The notes under the pieces: model-generated
Told to the model about the DNA's origin: nothing
Databases searched by the model: none
Seen by the model: the letters and a program-made list of their open reading frames with translations, nothing else
Shown: piece by piece, positions 51,621 to 60,568 of the stretch
How positions within the stretch are numbered: the first letter of the stretch is position 1
Layout: every line of letters begins with the position of its first letter
Source: Rikenellaceae bacterium
GTDB taxonomy: Bacteria; Bacteroidota; Bacteroidia; Bacteroidales; UBA932
Assembly: GCA_003542575.1 (NCBI GenBank)
Contig: DPKJ01000003.1
Coordinates: 148,793-212,792 of the forward strand
Reading direction: 5' to 3'
DNA: 64,000 bases
Position numbers and translations under genes: made by a program

Positions 51621-51666
51621 GAGGACCGTCCAACGACCAAAGGGAGGCGTTCCGCTTGATGAGTTT
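51621..51666 (+). repeat. Second copy of the dispersed repeat core
   Basis: 51621-51655 matches 1419-1453 at 30 of 35 bases, and 51647-51666 matches 32348-32367 at 19 of 20. Upstream TTTTTCGG resembles the TTTTCGG arm of the first copy. The outer arms of the first copy are not kept, so this copy cannot form the full hairpin. Lies in a 284-base gap between converging transcription units, flanked by terminators on both sides. Confidence 0.6.
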
Positions 51667-51700
51667 TAACTAGTAAAATGTAGACTTGTGCTAAATAAAA

Positions 51701-51729
51701 AGAGGTTGCCTACATTGTAAACAACCTCT
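51701..51729 (-). terminator. Rho-independent terminator of acpP-fabF
   Basis: AGAGGTTG (51701-51708) pairs with CAACCTCT (51722-51729); on the minus strand a T-run follows. 23 bases past the fabF stop. Confidence 0.8.
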
Positions 51730-51751
51730 ATATTTTTCCTTTGATTAAAAC

Positions 51752-53005
51752 CTATTTAACCTTCTTAAAGACGATGCAGGAGTTGTGACCACCAAACCCG
51801 AAGGTATTGTTCATGGCCACATTTACCTCTCTCTTCTGAGCTTTATTGAGCGTAAGGTTCAACTTGTAGTCGATTTCAGGATCCTCAGTTTCGAAATTGA
51901 TGGTAGGTGGAACTGTTCCGGATGTTATGGCGTGGATGCAGGCAAGTGCCTCTACTGCTCCGGTTGCTCCTAAAAGGTGTCCGGTCATAGATTTGGTTGC
52001 ACTTATATTTATCTTATACGCATGTTCTCCGAAAAGGCTCTTAATTGCTTTGAGCTCTGCAATATCTCCAAGTGGAGTTGCCGTACCGTGAACATTTATA
52101 TAATCTACCTCCTCTTTTTGAATGTCTCCATCTTCCAATGCTACCTTCATCACATTCATTGCACCAAATCCCTCAGGATGAGGAGCGGTAATGTGGTAAG
52201 CATCAGCAGTCATTCCTCCGCCTCCGATTTCGCAATAGATTTTTGCTCCCCTTGCTACTGCGTGATCATACTCTTCGAAAATTAAAATCGCTGCTCCTTC
52301 GCCCATAACAAATCCATCTCTAGTCTTATCAAAAGGTCTGGAAGCTGTCTTATAATTTTCGTTGTTTGTTGATAACGCCTGAGACGAGTTAAAACCACCA
52401 ATACTTGGTATGGTAATACCCGCTTCAGAACCACCGGTAATAATAATATCTGCCTTTCCCATTCTAATGGTGTTGAACGCATCTATCATTGCATGTGTCG
52501 AAGAGGCACACGCCGAAACGGTAGTGTAATTAGGTCCTCTGAATCCATATTTCATGGAAATCATTCCTGGAGCAATATCCGGGATCATTTTAGGAATCAG
52601 GAAAGGGCTAAAGCGAGGGACACAACCTCCTTCGAAATAGCCCATTACCTCTTGAAAGAGAGTATCAATCCCTCCTATTCCTGTTCCAAGTATGACTCCT
52701 GCCTTATCGGGATTTACTTTTTCGAGATCAAGTGAGCTGTCGGCCATTGCCTCCCCAGTAGCAATAAATGCATACTGGGTAAACCTGTCAAGTTTACGCT
52801 CCTCTTTTTTATCGATCCCGTATTTGGCCGGATCATAATCTTTTAATTCACAAGCAAATTTGGTTTTAAAAAGGGTAGTATCAAAACGGGTAATCAGGTC
52901 TGCCCCGCTGAGACCTTTATCAAGATTGTCGAAGTACTCGGCAATATTGTTTCCGATTGGATTTATGGTCCCAATACCTGTGACTACAACTCTTTTTAAT
53001 TTCAT
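51752..53005 (-). CDS. fabF: Beta-ketoacyl-ACP synthase II
   Basis: 417 residues from the ATG at 53005 (MKLKRVVVTGIGTINPIG); the open frame continues into acpP but that part is out of character. Thiolase fold with active-site Cys in TVSACASSTHA, His in NVHGTATPLGD and His in TGHLLGATGAVEA. Condenses malonyl-ACP with acyl-ACP in fatty acid elongation. Follows acpP by 13 bases, so carrier and enzyme are made together. Confidence 0.97.
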   Translation of the reverse strand: MKLKRVVVTGIGTINPIGNNIAEYFDNLDKGLSGADLITRFDTTLFKTKFACELKDYDPAKYGIDKKEERKLDRFTQYAFIATGEAMADSSLDLEKVNPDKAGVILGTGIGGIDTLFQEVMGYFEGGCVPRFSPFLIPKMIPDIAPGMISMKYGFRGPNYTTVSACASSTHAMIDAFNTIRMGKADIIITGGSEAGITIPSIGGFNSSQALSTNNENYKTASRPFDKTRDGFVMGEGAAILIFEEYDHAVARGAKIYCEIGGGGMTADAYHITAPHPEGFGAMNVMKVALEDGDIQKEEVDYINVHGTATPLGDIAELKAIKSLFGEHAYKINISATKSMTGHLLGATGAVEALACIHAITSGTVPPTINFETEDPEIDYKLNLTLNKAQKREVNVAMNNTFGFGGHNSCIVFKKVK

Positions 53006-53018
53006 AAACTTGTGGAAA

Positions 53019-53255
53019 TTACTTGGTATTATTCTCGATGTAAGCGATAGCGTCTCCAACTGTAGAGATCTTCTCAGCAGCCTCATCAGGAATTGTAATG
53101 CCGAAAGCTTTCTCAAACTCCATAATGAGTTCTACAGTATCCAAAGAGTCGGCTCCCAGATCGTTAGTAAAACTAGCTGTAGGAGTTACCTCCGATTCCT
53201 CAACGCCCAACTTGTCAACGATGATGGCTTTAACCTTTGCATTAATGTCTGCCAT
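53019..53255 (-). CDS. acpP: Acyl carrier protein
   Basis: 78 residues, acidic. GADSLDTVELIMEFEKAFGI holds the phosphopantetheine Ser37. Carries growing acyl chains. Upstream, TTTCTTTG at 53308-53315 (minus strand) is one base off the -7 consensus and may be its promoter. Confidence 0.98.
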   Translation of the reverse strand: MADINAKVKAIIVDKLGVEESEVTPTASFTNDLGADSLDTVELIMEFEKAFGITIPDEAAEKISTVGDAIAYIENNTK

Positions 53256-53414
53256 GATTCTAAATAATTAGTTAATAAAAAGTGTTTGTTATTTCAAAAT
53301 TAGGTTGCAAAGAAAGCTAAAAATTTCAAAAAACGAAAAAAATCTATAAAGTGAAACCATATCTTACTGATTGACTGTATGATATTTTATCAAAGTATAA
53401 ATAAGCTCAAATTC

Positions 53415-53443
53415 TTGATAATAGTCTATTTTTCTTATATTTG
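53415..53443 (+). promoter_or_regulatory. Bacteroidota promoter for purN
   Basis: TTG at 53415-53417, 18 bases, TATATTTG at 53436-53443. Start expected near 53450, 16 bases before the chosen ATG. Confidence 0.65.
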
Positions 53444-53465
53444 CACACCCAAAACTGTCAATTCA

Positions 53466-54056
53466 ATGGATAGCGTAAATATAGCAATATTTGCTTCCGG
53501 TAGTGGAACAAACGCAGAAAATATAATCAGATACTTTTCACCGAATCCATCGGTACAGGTAAAACTTGTACTTACAAACCGGGAAGATGCTTATGTTCTC
53601 AAGAGAGCAGAAAAGCTGAAGATACCGAGTATTATATTCTCTGCAAATGATTTAAGAGAGGGCACTAAGGTTGATGAGATACTGGTTGATAATAAAATTG
53701 ACTACCTAATTCTGGCCGGCTTCCTTCTTAAGATACCTGACAGAATTGTTACAAAGTACAGAGGCCGGATTATTAATATACATCCTGCATTGCTGCCTAA
53801 GTACGGTGGAAAAGGGATGTACGGAAGCAGGGTTCACCAGGCAGTTATTGACTCTCTTGAAAAGGAGTCCGGAATTACAATTCATCTGGTTGACGAGGTT
53901 TATGACAATGGAGAGGCTCTTTTTCAGGCAAAATGCACATTAGACCCTGACGAGAGTGCCGAAACATTAGCGGCAAAAATCCATAAACTTGAAAAAGAGC
54001 ATTTTCCAAGAATTATTGATGAATACATCAAATCCCGTAAAATTGACAACAATTGA
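53466..54056 (+). CDS. purN: Phosphoribosylglycinamide formyltransferase
   Basis: 196 residues from the ATG at 53466; longer starts lie in or above the promoter. IAIFASGSGTNAENI binds the glycinamide ribotide phosphate, NIHPALLPKYGGKGMYG has the catalytic His, and HLVDEVYDNGEALFQ the Asp. Third step of purine synthesis, using 10-formyl-tetrahydrofolate. Stands alone between acpP and the DUF5686 gene. Confidence 0.96.
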   Translation: MDSVNIAIFASGSGTNAENIIRYFSPNPSVQVKLVLTNREDAYVLKRAEKLKIPSIIFSANDLREGTKVDEILVDNKIDYLILAGFLLKIPDRIVTKYRGRIINIHPALLPKYGGKGMYGSRVHQAVIDSLEKESGITIHLVDEVYDNGEALFQAKCTLDPDESAETLAAKIHKLEKEHFPRIIDEYIKSRKIDNN

Positions 54057-54093
54057 CCAATCGGCTGTAGTTAGCTTAATCATTTATAGTTGA

Positions 54094-56643
54094 CTACCTG
54101 AGCTGTGATAATATAGGCAACTCAATCCTAAAGCCGTAACCACTGTATTTAGCCCCGTCAAATCCCACAAAAACCCCTGCCCTTACAAGCCCTTTCATGC
54201 CAAAAGAGTATCCGGCCTCAGTATGGGTTATTCTCTTTTCCGGTAACCAGAGAGCCTTCAGATGGAGGGCCTCATATAGAAATGCGCTATTGAATATAGG
54301 TAGTCTGTTCAGAAACAGATAATCTGTCCTGTATTCTATGGCAGCAGTCAGCCAGCTTTCAGGTGTAGAGTATCGGTAACTGTCAAGAAGAAGAAATGCC
54401 CCATAGAATCCGTTCTCGGTAACCATTATGTCAGAAGAGGCAAAATGTCTGAAATCGTTAAGAAAGACCCTGTCTCTTTTGTAAAATCCCCCTGCATCAA
54501 CATTATAAAGAAACATTCCGTACAACCCGGCATTAAACCTTTGTGATATTGTAAGACCCGCCATTCCATATGATGAGTACTCCTGCGACGGGGATGTAAG
54601 TGTAGCACGCGAGTAAAGAGTAAATGTAGGATATTTTGACCTTACATATCTTTTTCTTCCATCTCTTATCCTATAGTAATATTCGGGTGTATATGATAAT
54701 GAAATTGTATAGGAGGCCGATTTGTGTTCAGTAGAAATAACCTCATAAATATTATCAGTAGTGTTCGGTTGTGGCACTTTTCCAAAGAGCGATTTTATAT
54801 CCCCGTTTTCCAGCGGAGTAATCTCTTCATATGAGAGACCCACATTCAAACGGAGACCATTTGAAAGATCGATACTGTTTGTGCCCTCAATCCATCTCCG
54901 TGAATGAAATTTCACAGGATTGAGTCCAAACAGAAATGAGGCATAGGAGTTTACAAGTGGAGTAACTCCCGACCTTCTGTTGATATTGCTGCTACCCTCT
55001 CCGGTACTGAGCAGTAGTCTGCCCGATCTTAATGGTGAATAGGTGAAAACCGCATCTGTCTTCCACAGAAGCTCTTTACGCAATGTAGAGTAGTAAAGTT
55101 CGGGAGTCAGCACAATTGATGAGTTGTTGTTGATCCGGTACGAGGCATAGAGATTCTGACCTATTTGATAACCGTCTGTAAAATTGAAATCTCCAACCAA
55201 TCTGGTTAGGCCTCCATAGCCGAGAGTAATATTTTTTCCAACTTTATAACGGGCATCATATACAATTTTATCTACTATTTTATTCCCGGTTGATCGGTTT
55301 ATCTTCTTTACAGAATCCTCTTCAAATACCCGTTTAAACTCTTTTTTAAGGGAGTCCGATTCCTTATATGAGAGAATCTCCTCTTCACTTAACGGAAGCC
55401 TTCTCACCTCGGTCCAATATGTATTATCTCTCATTTTAGCCAAGGTGTCAACAACTCTTTTATGAGTTGTATCTCTCTTTATCTCCAAATCCTTTTTTCT
55501 TGAAACGGTATCGTTTTGTTTTACTCTTTTTTCAGTTACCGAGGCAATTTTTCGAGCCTCGCGTGTGGTGATCTTTTTATCGGGCAACAGAGTTTCGGGT
55601 TGAAGCTGTTCGCCCTTTACCTCATTAACTTTAGAGTATGTTATTGATGAGTTAAACCTGCCCCCGGCATTTACTCCCAGAATATCCACCTTAACATCCA
55701 CCGAATAGGCTGTTGGCAACTTAATTGAGGGTTTAACCTCGTTATAGGTAATTTTAACATTCGTGGTAACCCCCGCCTCTTTTGTGACAAAATCAATGTA
55801 TGAGACATTCCATGTATCATCCTGAATATAAATATATCCGGTTATTAGTTTTGAGTCCCCCTTTTTGGGTGTTATACGAATTTTGTTTATTATTCTGCCT
55901 GATTCATTTGTAATACCCTCATAAACAAATCTATAATAATTGAACGCATTTGGGGCAAGTGGTGATAATTTACCAAAGAAGTTCTTGTCATAGACAGAGG
56001 TCCTGATTACTCCCGACATACTGCCGGGATCAATTTCTGATGGGATTGTAGAGGATAAAGCCTTAATGGTTTCATCGTAGTTATTTGGATAACTGTATAC
56101 AATTTCGGAATGTGACTCTATAAGAAAGAGTTTATTGAGAACTAACCCTGTTTTACTCCTTCCTGCCTGGAGTCGGATTAAAGCGGGAATCTTTGTAACC
56201 TTCATACTCCCCTTCATATAGAGAGTGGATTCATATCCTCTGACCTGTTGTCTGTGATATGGAGCTTTGGCGATAGCTCTTCTCATTACCGACATTGCAC
56301 GATCCTCTTTTCCTCCCCTGAAAGTCACATCACTTAACCTGTAAATCTCCTCCTTAAGAATTATTGTCTTGGTTACATACTGAGAGTCAATCTCAATGGT
56401 AAATCTCTCTCTTTTGTAACCCAATGATGAAACCTCGCAGGTATAAATGCCCTGTTGCAACGTAATTCTGAATGCCCCCTTTTCGTCAGTACTTACACCC
56501 GTAGATAATTCGTGTATATATACAGATGCATAAGGAACCGGCTGACCGTTTTCATCTGTAATTTTTCCAGAAAAAACTGCTGCATCCAGCTCAGTAAAAC
56601 CCAGCAAAGAAATTAATAACAGAAATATACCCTCAAGCCTCAT
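54094..56643 (-). CDS. Outer membrane protein with carboxypeptidase-like N-terminal domain and DUF5686 barrel
   Basis: 849 residues. Signal (about 1-21), then a CarboxypepD_reg-like beta-sandwich with SGKITDENGQPVPYASVYIHELSTGVSTDEKGAF (residues 24-100), then a DUF5686 region of beta strands predicted to form a barrel-like outer membrane domain, ending RIELPILSQLR. Looks like the TonB-receptor relatives without plug or TonB box; no TonB partner is seen. Last gene of an operon with the nitroreductase and M20 hydrolase. Role unknown, possibly surface anchoring or uptake. Confidence 0.85.
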   Translation of the reverse strand: MRLEGIFLLLISLLGFTELDAAVFSGKITDENGQPVPYASVYIHELSTGVSTDEKGAFRITLQQGIYTCEVSSLGYKRERFTIEIDSQYVTKTIILKEEIYRLSDVTFRGGKEDRAMSVMRRAIAKAPYHRQQVRGYESTLYMKGSMKVTKIPALIRLQAGRSKTGLVLNKLFLIESHSEIVYSYPNNYDETIKALSSTIPSEIDPGSMSGVIRTSVYDKNFFGKLSPLAPNAFNYYRFVYEGITNESGRIINKIRITPKKGDSKLITGYIYIQDDTWNVSYIDFVTKEAGVTTNVKITYNEVKPSIKLPTAYSVDVKVDILGVNAGGRFNSSITYSKVNEVKGEQLQPETLLPDKKITTREARKIASVTEKRVKQNDTVSRKKDLEIKRDTTHKRVVDTLAKMRDNTYWTEVRRLPLSEEEILSYKESDSLKKEFKRVFEEDSVKKINRSTGNKIVDKIVYDARYKVGKNITLGYGGLTRLVGDFNFTDGYQIGQNLYASYRINNNSSIVLTPELYYSTLRKELLWKTDAVFTYSPLRSGRLLLSTGEGSSNINRRSGVTPLVNSYASFLFGLNPVKFHSRRWIEGTNSIDLSNGLRLNVGLSYEEITPLENGDIKSLFGKVPQPNTTDNIYEVISTEHKSASYTISLSYTPEYYYRIRDGRKRYVRSKYPTFTLYSRATLTSPSQEYSSYGMAGLTISQRFNAGLYGMFLYNVDAGGFYKRDRVFLNDFRHFASSDIMVTENGFYGAFLLLDSYRYSTPESWLTAAIEYRTDYLFLNRLPIFNSAFLYEALHLKALWLPEKRITHTEAGYSFGMKGLVRAGVFVGFDGAKYSGYGFRIELPILSQLR

Positions 56644-56658
56644 TCAAGTAACTACGCC

Positions 56659-57225
56659 TCACCATTTATTCATGTGCACTTTTGACTCATCCCATTTATT
56701 CTTAGGCATTTGCTCACCTTTAGGATATCCTATCGGAATAAGACATAGCGGTAAAAAAGGTTTTGGAATTCCAACTGCTTTTGAAATAATCTCCATTCTA
56801 TCTTCAAAAGGGTAGCCTGCAGTCCATACTGCTCCCAACCCTATTGACTCTGCTGCCAGTAAGATATTTTGAGCCGCAGCGGAGCAGTCGAGGTACCAGT
56901 AAATAGATTTTTCAGGATTACCAATCACAACTATTGCTGCCTGAGCCTCCTTAAGCATTCTTGCGTAAGGAATCTTATCTGCCAGAGATGCCATAAGTGC
57001 CTTATCCTGAATGATGAAAAACTCCCATGGTTGACGGTTCATTCCGGTTGGAGCCGCCATACCTGCCTTCACCAACAACATAAGATCGTCAACCGAGACA
57101 GGCTGATCGGTATAGGTTCTTACGCTCTTTCTGCTGAAAATTGTCTCGAGAGTAGGATTCTGAGCAGAAGCAATAAAGATTGATGAGGTGATAATTGCCA
57201 GTGTGATAAAGAATTTTCTCTTCAT
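56659..57225 (-). CDS. Nitroreductase family protein with signal peptide
   Basis: 188 residues from the ATG at 57225. N-terminal 22 residues look like a Sec signal (KRKFFITLAIITSSIFIASAQ). The FMN fold follows: SRKSVRTYTDQPV, AAPTGMNRQPWEFFII, SIGLGAVWTAGYP. Reduces quinones or nitro compounds with NAD(P)H when in the cytoplasm; an exported version would need another electron source or be post-translocation. Odd but the signal is consistent. Starts two bases before the M20 stop. Confidence 0.88.
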   Translation of the reverse strand: MKRKFFITLAIITSSIFIASAQNPTLETIFSRKSVRTYTDQPVSVDDLMLLVKAGMAAPTGMNRQPWEFFIIQDKALMASLADKIPYARMLKEAQAAIVVIGNPEKSIYWYLDCSAAAQNILLAAESIGLGAVWTAGYPFEDRMEIISKAVGIPKPFLPLCLIPIGYPKGEQMPKNKWDESKVHMNKW

Positions 57226-57226
57226 T

Positions 57227-58423
57227 TCAATTTTGTATTTTAACATTATAAATCAGGTTCCTGTATAGTTTTAAGGCAGTTTCAATAATCCCGGGAGAGA
57301 ACTTATAACCGACTGTATGAATATCTGCACCTTTCCCATTTCCTATATTAAAATATGAGGATGTTGACGAGGTTGCAAAAAATGCAAAATCATCAGAGCC
57401 TCTTGTAGGTTCCTTAGCATAAATTATGCCCAGATTCTCTGCTTTTGCAGCAGCAACAACCATTTCATTAGCTTTTGTATCATTTACAGTTGCAGGGAAT
57501 CTGTCAAAAAATGCAAAACGCACCTCCAGCCCTTGTTCGGCTGCCTTTTTGCGGGCAAACTCCTCCATCAGAGCACAAAGTTTGTCAAGATCAGGGTCAA
57601 TGAAAGAACGAAGCGTCATCCTAAGGTACCCCTCACCGGGTGTAACTCCGTAGTTTATCTCTCCAAGAGTCATATTTACAACGGTGCCCAGAATAAACCC
57701 TTGAAAAACATTCTCTGCCTTGTTAAGTGATTGCATATAAGCGGCTGTTTCAATCAATGCGTTGTATGGCGATACTGCCTGATGAGGATAGGCTGCGTGT
57801 GAAGGCGATCCTTTAAAGTGAATCTCCATACCAACTGAACCGGCTGCGTATACTCCTTCGTGAATAACTACCGAATTCAGGTCGAATTTGGGACTGTTGT
57901 GAATGGCAAACGAATAGTCAAACCTGAGTCCCATTGCTTCCATATCTTTAACCATTCGCGCTGCACCTTCACCAATCTCCTCAGCAGGCTGGAATAGCAG
58001 CCAAATGGTTCCATGAAAATTTCTATCCGCCGAAACAATTTTTGAGAGACCCAAAAGAATAGTCATATGGCCGTCATGCCCGCAGAGATGCTCATTCCCC
58101 TTTTCTGTCTTAATTGCGTCCAGTTCGCAGCGAAACATTACCGAAGGACCGGGCAGATTGCCTTTGTAACCGGCAATAATTCCATAGCCGCCTACATTTT
58201 TGTGCAAAAAATCAGGTTTAGTTTCATTGAGATGTTTTAGAACAATCTCAGCTGTCTGCTTTTCTTGATTTGAGTATTCAGGCGAGCTGAAAAGCTCTGC
58301 TTTAATTTTAAGAAGTTGGTCCATAAAAGGGCCGTCAATGCCAATTGTTTGAGTATTTCCCATGAGCCAGAAAAAATTTAATGTTACCAGGAGTGAAGCC
58401 CTGATTAGATAATTTGCTTTCAT
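57227..58423 (-). CDS. M20-family amidohydrolase, exported
   Basis: 398 residues with a signal peptide (about 1-25). Metal ligands: CGHDGHMTILLG (Cys and His pair), PAEEIGEGA (Glu-Glu), FAIHNSP (His), and a late Gly-rich HTVGY. Matches the amidohydrolase/hippurate-hydrolase group that deacylates N-acyl amino acids or cleaves dipeptides. The -7 box is at 58439-58446. First gene of the operon with the nitroreductase. Confidence 0.94.
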   Translation of the reverse strand: MKANYLIRASLLVTLNFFWLMGNTQTIGIDGPFMDQLLKIKAELFSSPEYSNQEKQTAEIVLKHLNETKPDFLHKNVGGYGIIAGYKGNLPGPSVMFRCELDAIKTEKGNEHLCGHDGHMTILLGLSKIVSADRNFHGTIWLLFQPAEEIGEGAARMVKDMEAMGLRFDYSFAIHNSPKFDLNSVVIHEGVYAAGSVGMEIHFKGSPSHAAYPHQAVSPYNALIETAAYMQSLNKAENVFQGFILGTVVNMTLGEINYGVTPGEGYLRMTLRSFIDPDLDKLCALMEEFARKKAAEQGLEVRFAFFDRFPATVNDTKANEMVVAAAKAENLGIIYAKEPTRGSDDFAFFATSSTSSYFNIGNGKGADIHTVGYKFSPGIIETALKLYRNLIYNVKIQN

Positions 58424-58438
58424 AGTCAGCTATTTTCT

Positions 58439-58446
58439 CAAAAGTA
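58439..58446 (-). promoter_or_regulatory. Bacteroidota -7 box for the M20 operon
   Basis: TACTTTTG on the minus strand, 16 bases before the ATG. The palindrome GCAAATAATTTGC (58447-58459) directly abuts it and could be an operator. Confidence 0.55.
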
Positions 58447-58459
58447 GCAAATAATTTGC
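58447..58459. promoter_or_regulatory. Candidate operator palindrome
   Basis: GCAAAT-A-ATTTGC, a perfect 6-base inverted repeat with a one-base centre, adjacent to the M20 -7 box. In this A/T-rich gap a chance match is possible. Confidence 0.35.
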
Positions 58460-58481
58460 ATGATATTAACAATTGCATCAA

Positions 58482-58498
58482 TTTTGCGCCTCGCAAAA
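58482..58498. promoter_or_regulatory. Candidate operator hairpin before the TonB receptor
   Basis: TTTTGCG-CCT-CGCAAAA, perfect 7-base arms, overlapping a weak -7 box (CAATTTTG, 58479-58486) for the receptor gene. The ATG is at 58510. Confidence 0.4.
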
Positions 58499-58509
58499 GA
58501 TCAAATATT

Positions 58510-60534
58510 ATGCACAAAAACGGAAAACAAAAAGCACTCATCTGTTTTATAAGATGGAAAAGAAGACCCTGGGCAGCATTTGCATCCATGGGAAAGGTAA
58601 TTATGATTGGTGTGCTATGTGTCACCTATTCATTATTGGTAATGAATACTCAGCCGCTTGCCGCTCAAACAAAGAGCGCTAATGAAACACTTGTTCAACT
58701 TGAAGAGCTGGTTATAAATACAGAGCGACCCACACCTTTTCAGCCACTGGTAAGAGTAGTAGCAGTAATTCAACAGCAGGAGATAGAGCGGGCACCCGTT
58801 CAGAACATTCAGGATCTTTTGCGATATATACAGGGCACTGACCTCAGAAGCAGAGGGACAGAAGGAGTTCAGGCCGACATTAACATTCTGGGGGGAACTT
58901 TCGATCAGACAATAGTTATGATAAATGGAGTTAACTACACAGACCCCCAAACCGGACACCATTCATTAAATATTCCGGTAGACATTTCACAGATAGAGAG
59001 AATTGAGATTCTTCAGGGACCCGGAGCGTGGAGCGAGGGCTCTGCTGCCTTTGCCGGTGCAATAAACATAATTACCAAGACTCCTCTCAAAGGAACACTT
59101 GCAGCATCTCTGACCGGAGGTTCATTCGGGTTTTTCAGAGGTTCGGCAAATGTGGGGCTTGCATCAGAGACACTATCGGGAAGATGGAACGTGGCCGGAC
59201 AGGTTGGGGGAGCATACAGCAAAGGTGACGGTTACTCCGACAATACAGATTTTGAAATTATTAATGCATACTCTAATCTTACTGCATCCAACAAAACAGG
59301 CCACTCAGTAAATATTCAGGCAGGTTATCAGCAAAAGGCATTTGGAGCAAACAGTTTTTACTCGATTGCCTATCCTGACCAGTTTGAAAAAACCAGATTA
59401 TTTCTCTCGTCGGCAACCTATATGTGGGAGAGCAAGAGAGTCCAGCTCTCTGCCTCTGCTTACCAAAGGAGGCATTACGACAGGTTTGAGCTGTTTCGTT
59501 ACGAATCTCCTCAGTGGTACACCGGACATAACTATCACATGAATGACATTGCCGGAGTTAATGCCAAGGCTGCTTTCAGGTGGAATAAAGGAGGTACAAC
59601 AATTGCCGGTGCAGAGTACAGATTTGAACACATTTACAGCACCGTTTTGGGTGATTTGATGCAATCTCCAAGACCTGCACCCTTTGAAGAGGGGATAAAT
59701 TACACAAAATCAAAAGAGAGAGAGACCTTCTCATACTATCTTAAACATATACTACAACTGGAGAGGTGGCGTTTTACTGCCGGAATTATGGCAAGCAACG
59801 GTTACTCAGCTACACGAATTTATGCCGGGCTTGCAGCAGCATATCAGATAACCCCAAATCTGGAGGCAAACGGATGGGTAAACAACAGCTACAGAAATCC
59901 CACTTTTACCGATCTCTATTACAAAAGCCCTACCCAGACAGGAAACATGAATCTAAAACCTGAAGAGGCAATTTCGGCACAAATCGGGCTAAGACTTACA
60001 AAACACAACCTTAGAGCAGCTGTTTCGGGATTCTATCGCTACGGATACAGTATTATTGACTGGACAAGAGAGACCGGTTCAGATCAGTGGAGTGCAGGCA
60101 ATCTGACAAATGTAGCAACAACCGGTTTTGAGGTCAATGTCAATTACAGCATATCACAAAGCATTTTCAAAAAGGTTTCGATCTCCTATGCATGGCTTGA
60201 TGTAACAAAGGAGATTGGCAACCTTCATTCGCTGTATGCAACAGACTTTTTGCGTCATAAAATTCTTGCAGGGTTAGACCATAAAATCGTATCTAAACTA
60301 GAGGCAAGGTGGGATATCTCTTTCCAAAAGAGAGAGGGAACATATCTTGGCCCCGGCAACTCAGAGGTTGCTTATAAACCATTCATTCTTGCCGATTTTA
60401 AGCTTCTGTGGAGTGGCAAAAGTATAACCCCGTTCATTGAGATTACCAACCTTTTTAACACAGAATATCTCTATATAGGCAATCTGCCACAGCCGGGTAG
60501 GTGGGTTAAGTGCGGAATAAATGTAACTTTATAG
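58510..60534 (+). CDS. TonB-dependent receptor
   Basis: 674 residues from the ATG at 58510. Unusually long n-region (Lys/Arg-rich, to about residue 30) before the signal core, a form seen in other Bacteroidota receptors. Plug domain follows with VQNIQDLLRYIQGTDLRSRG, TIVMINGVNYTDPQTGHHS and IERIEILQGPGAWSEGSAAFAGAINIIT, then a 22-strand-type barrel ending GRWVKCGINVTL. No SusD partner, so not a polysaccharide system; vitamin B12, haem, siderophore or peptide are possible. No cobalamin riboswitch fits in the 86-base leader. Divergent from the M20 operon. Confidence 0.93.
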   Translation: MHKNGKQKALICFIRWKRRPWAAFASMGKVIMIGVLCVTYSLLVMNTQPLAAQTKSANETLVQLEELVINTERPTPFQPLVRVVAVIQQQEIERAPVQNIQDLLRYIQGTDLRSRGTEGVQADINILGGTFDQTIVMINGVNYTDPQTGHHSLNIPVDISQIERIEILQGPGAWSEGSAAFAGAINIITKTPLKGTLAASLTGGSFGFFRGSANVGLASETLSGRWNVAGQVGGAYSKGDGYSDNTDFEIINAYSNLTASNKTGHSVNIQAGYQQKAFGANSFYSIAYPDQFEKTRLFLSSATYMWESKRVQLSASAYQRRHYDRFELFRYESPQWYTGHNYHMNDIAGVNAKAAFRWNKGGTTIAGAEYRFEHIYSTVLGDLMQSPRPAPFEEGINYTKSKERETFSYYLKHILQLERWRFTAGIMASNGYSATRIYAGLAAAYQITPNLEANGWVNNSYRNPTFTDLYYKSPTQTGNMNLKPEEAISAQIGLRLTKHNLRAAVSGFYRYGYSIIDWTRETGSDQWSAGNLTNVATTGFEVNVNYSISQSIFKKVSISYAWLDVTKEIGNLHSLYATDFLRHKILAGLDHKIVSKLEARWDISFQKREGTYLGPGNSEVAYKPFILADFKLLWSGKSITPFIEITNLFNTEYLYIGNLPQPGRWVKCGINVTL

Positions 60535-60568
60535 CTGAAAAATTGTTATACCTAAAAACAAACAGACA

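Noticed and set aside
53006..53116. Long N-terminal extension of FabF
   Set aside because: It would overlap acpP in another frame; the ATG at 53005 gives the canonical KAS II start.
58424..58509. Cobalamin riboswitch before the TonB receptor
   Set aside because: Only 86 bases between divergent genes and no B12-box-like sequence seen; too short for the known aptamer.
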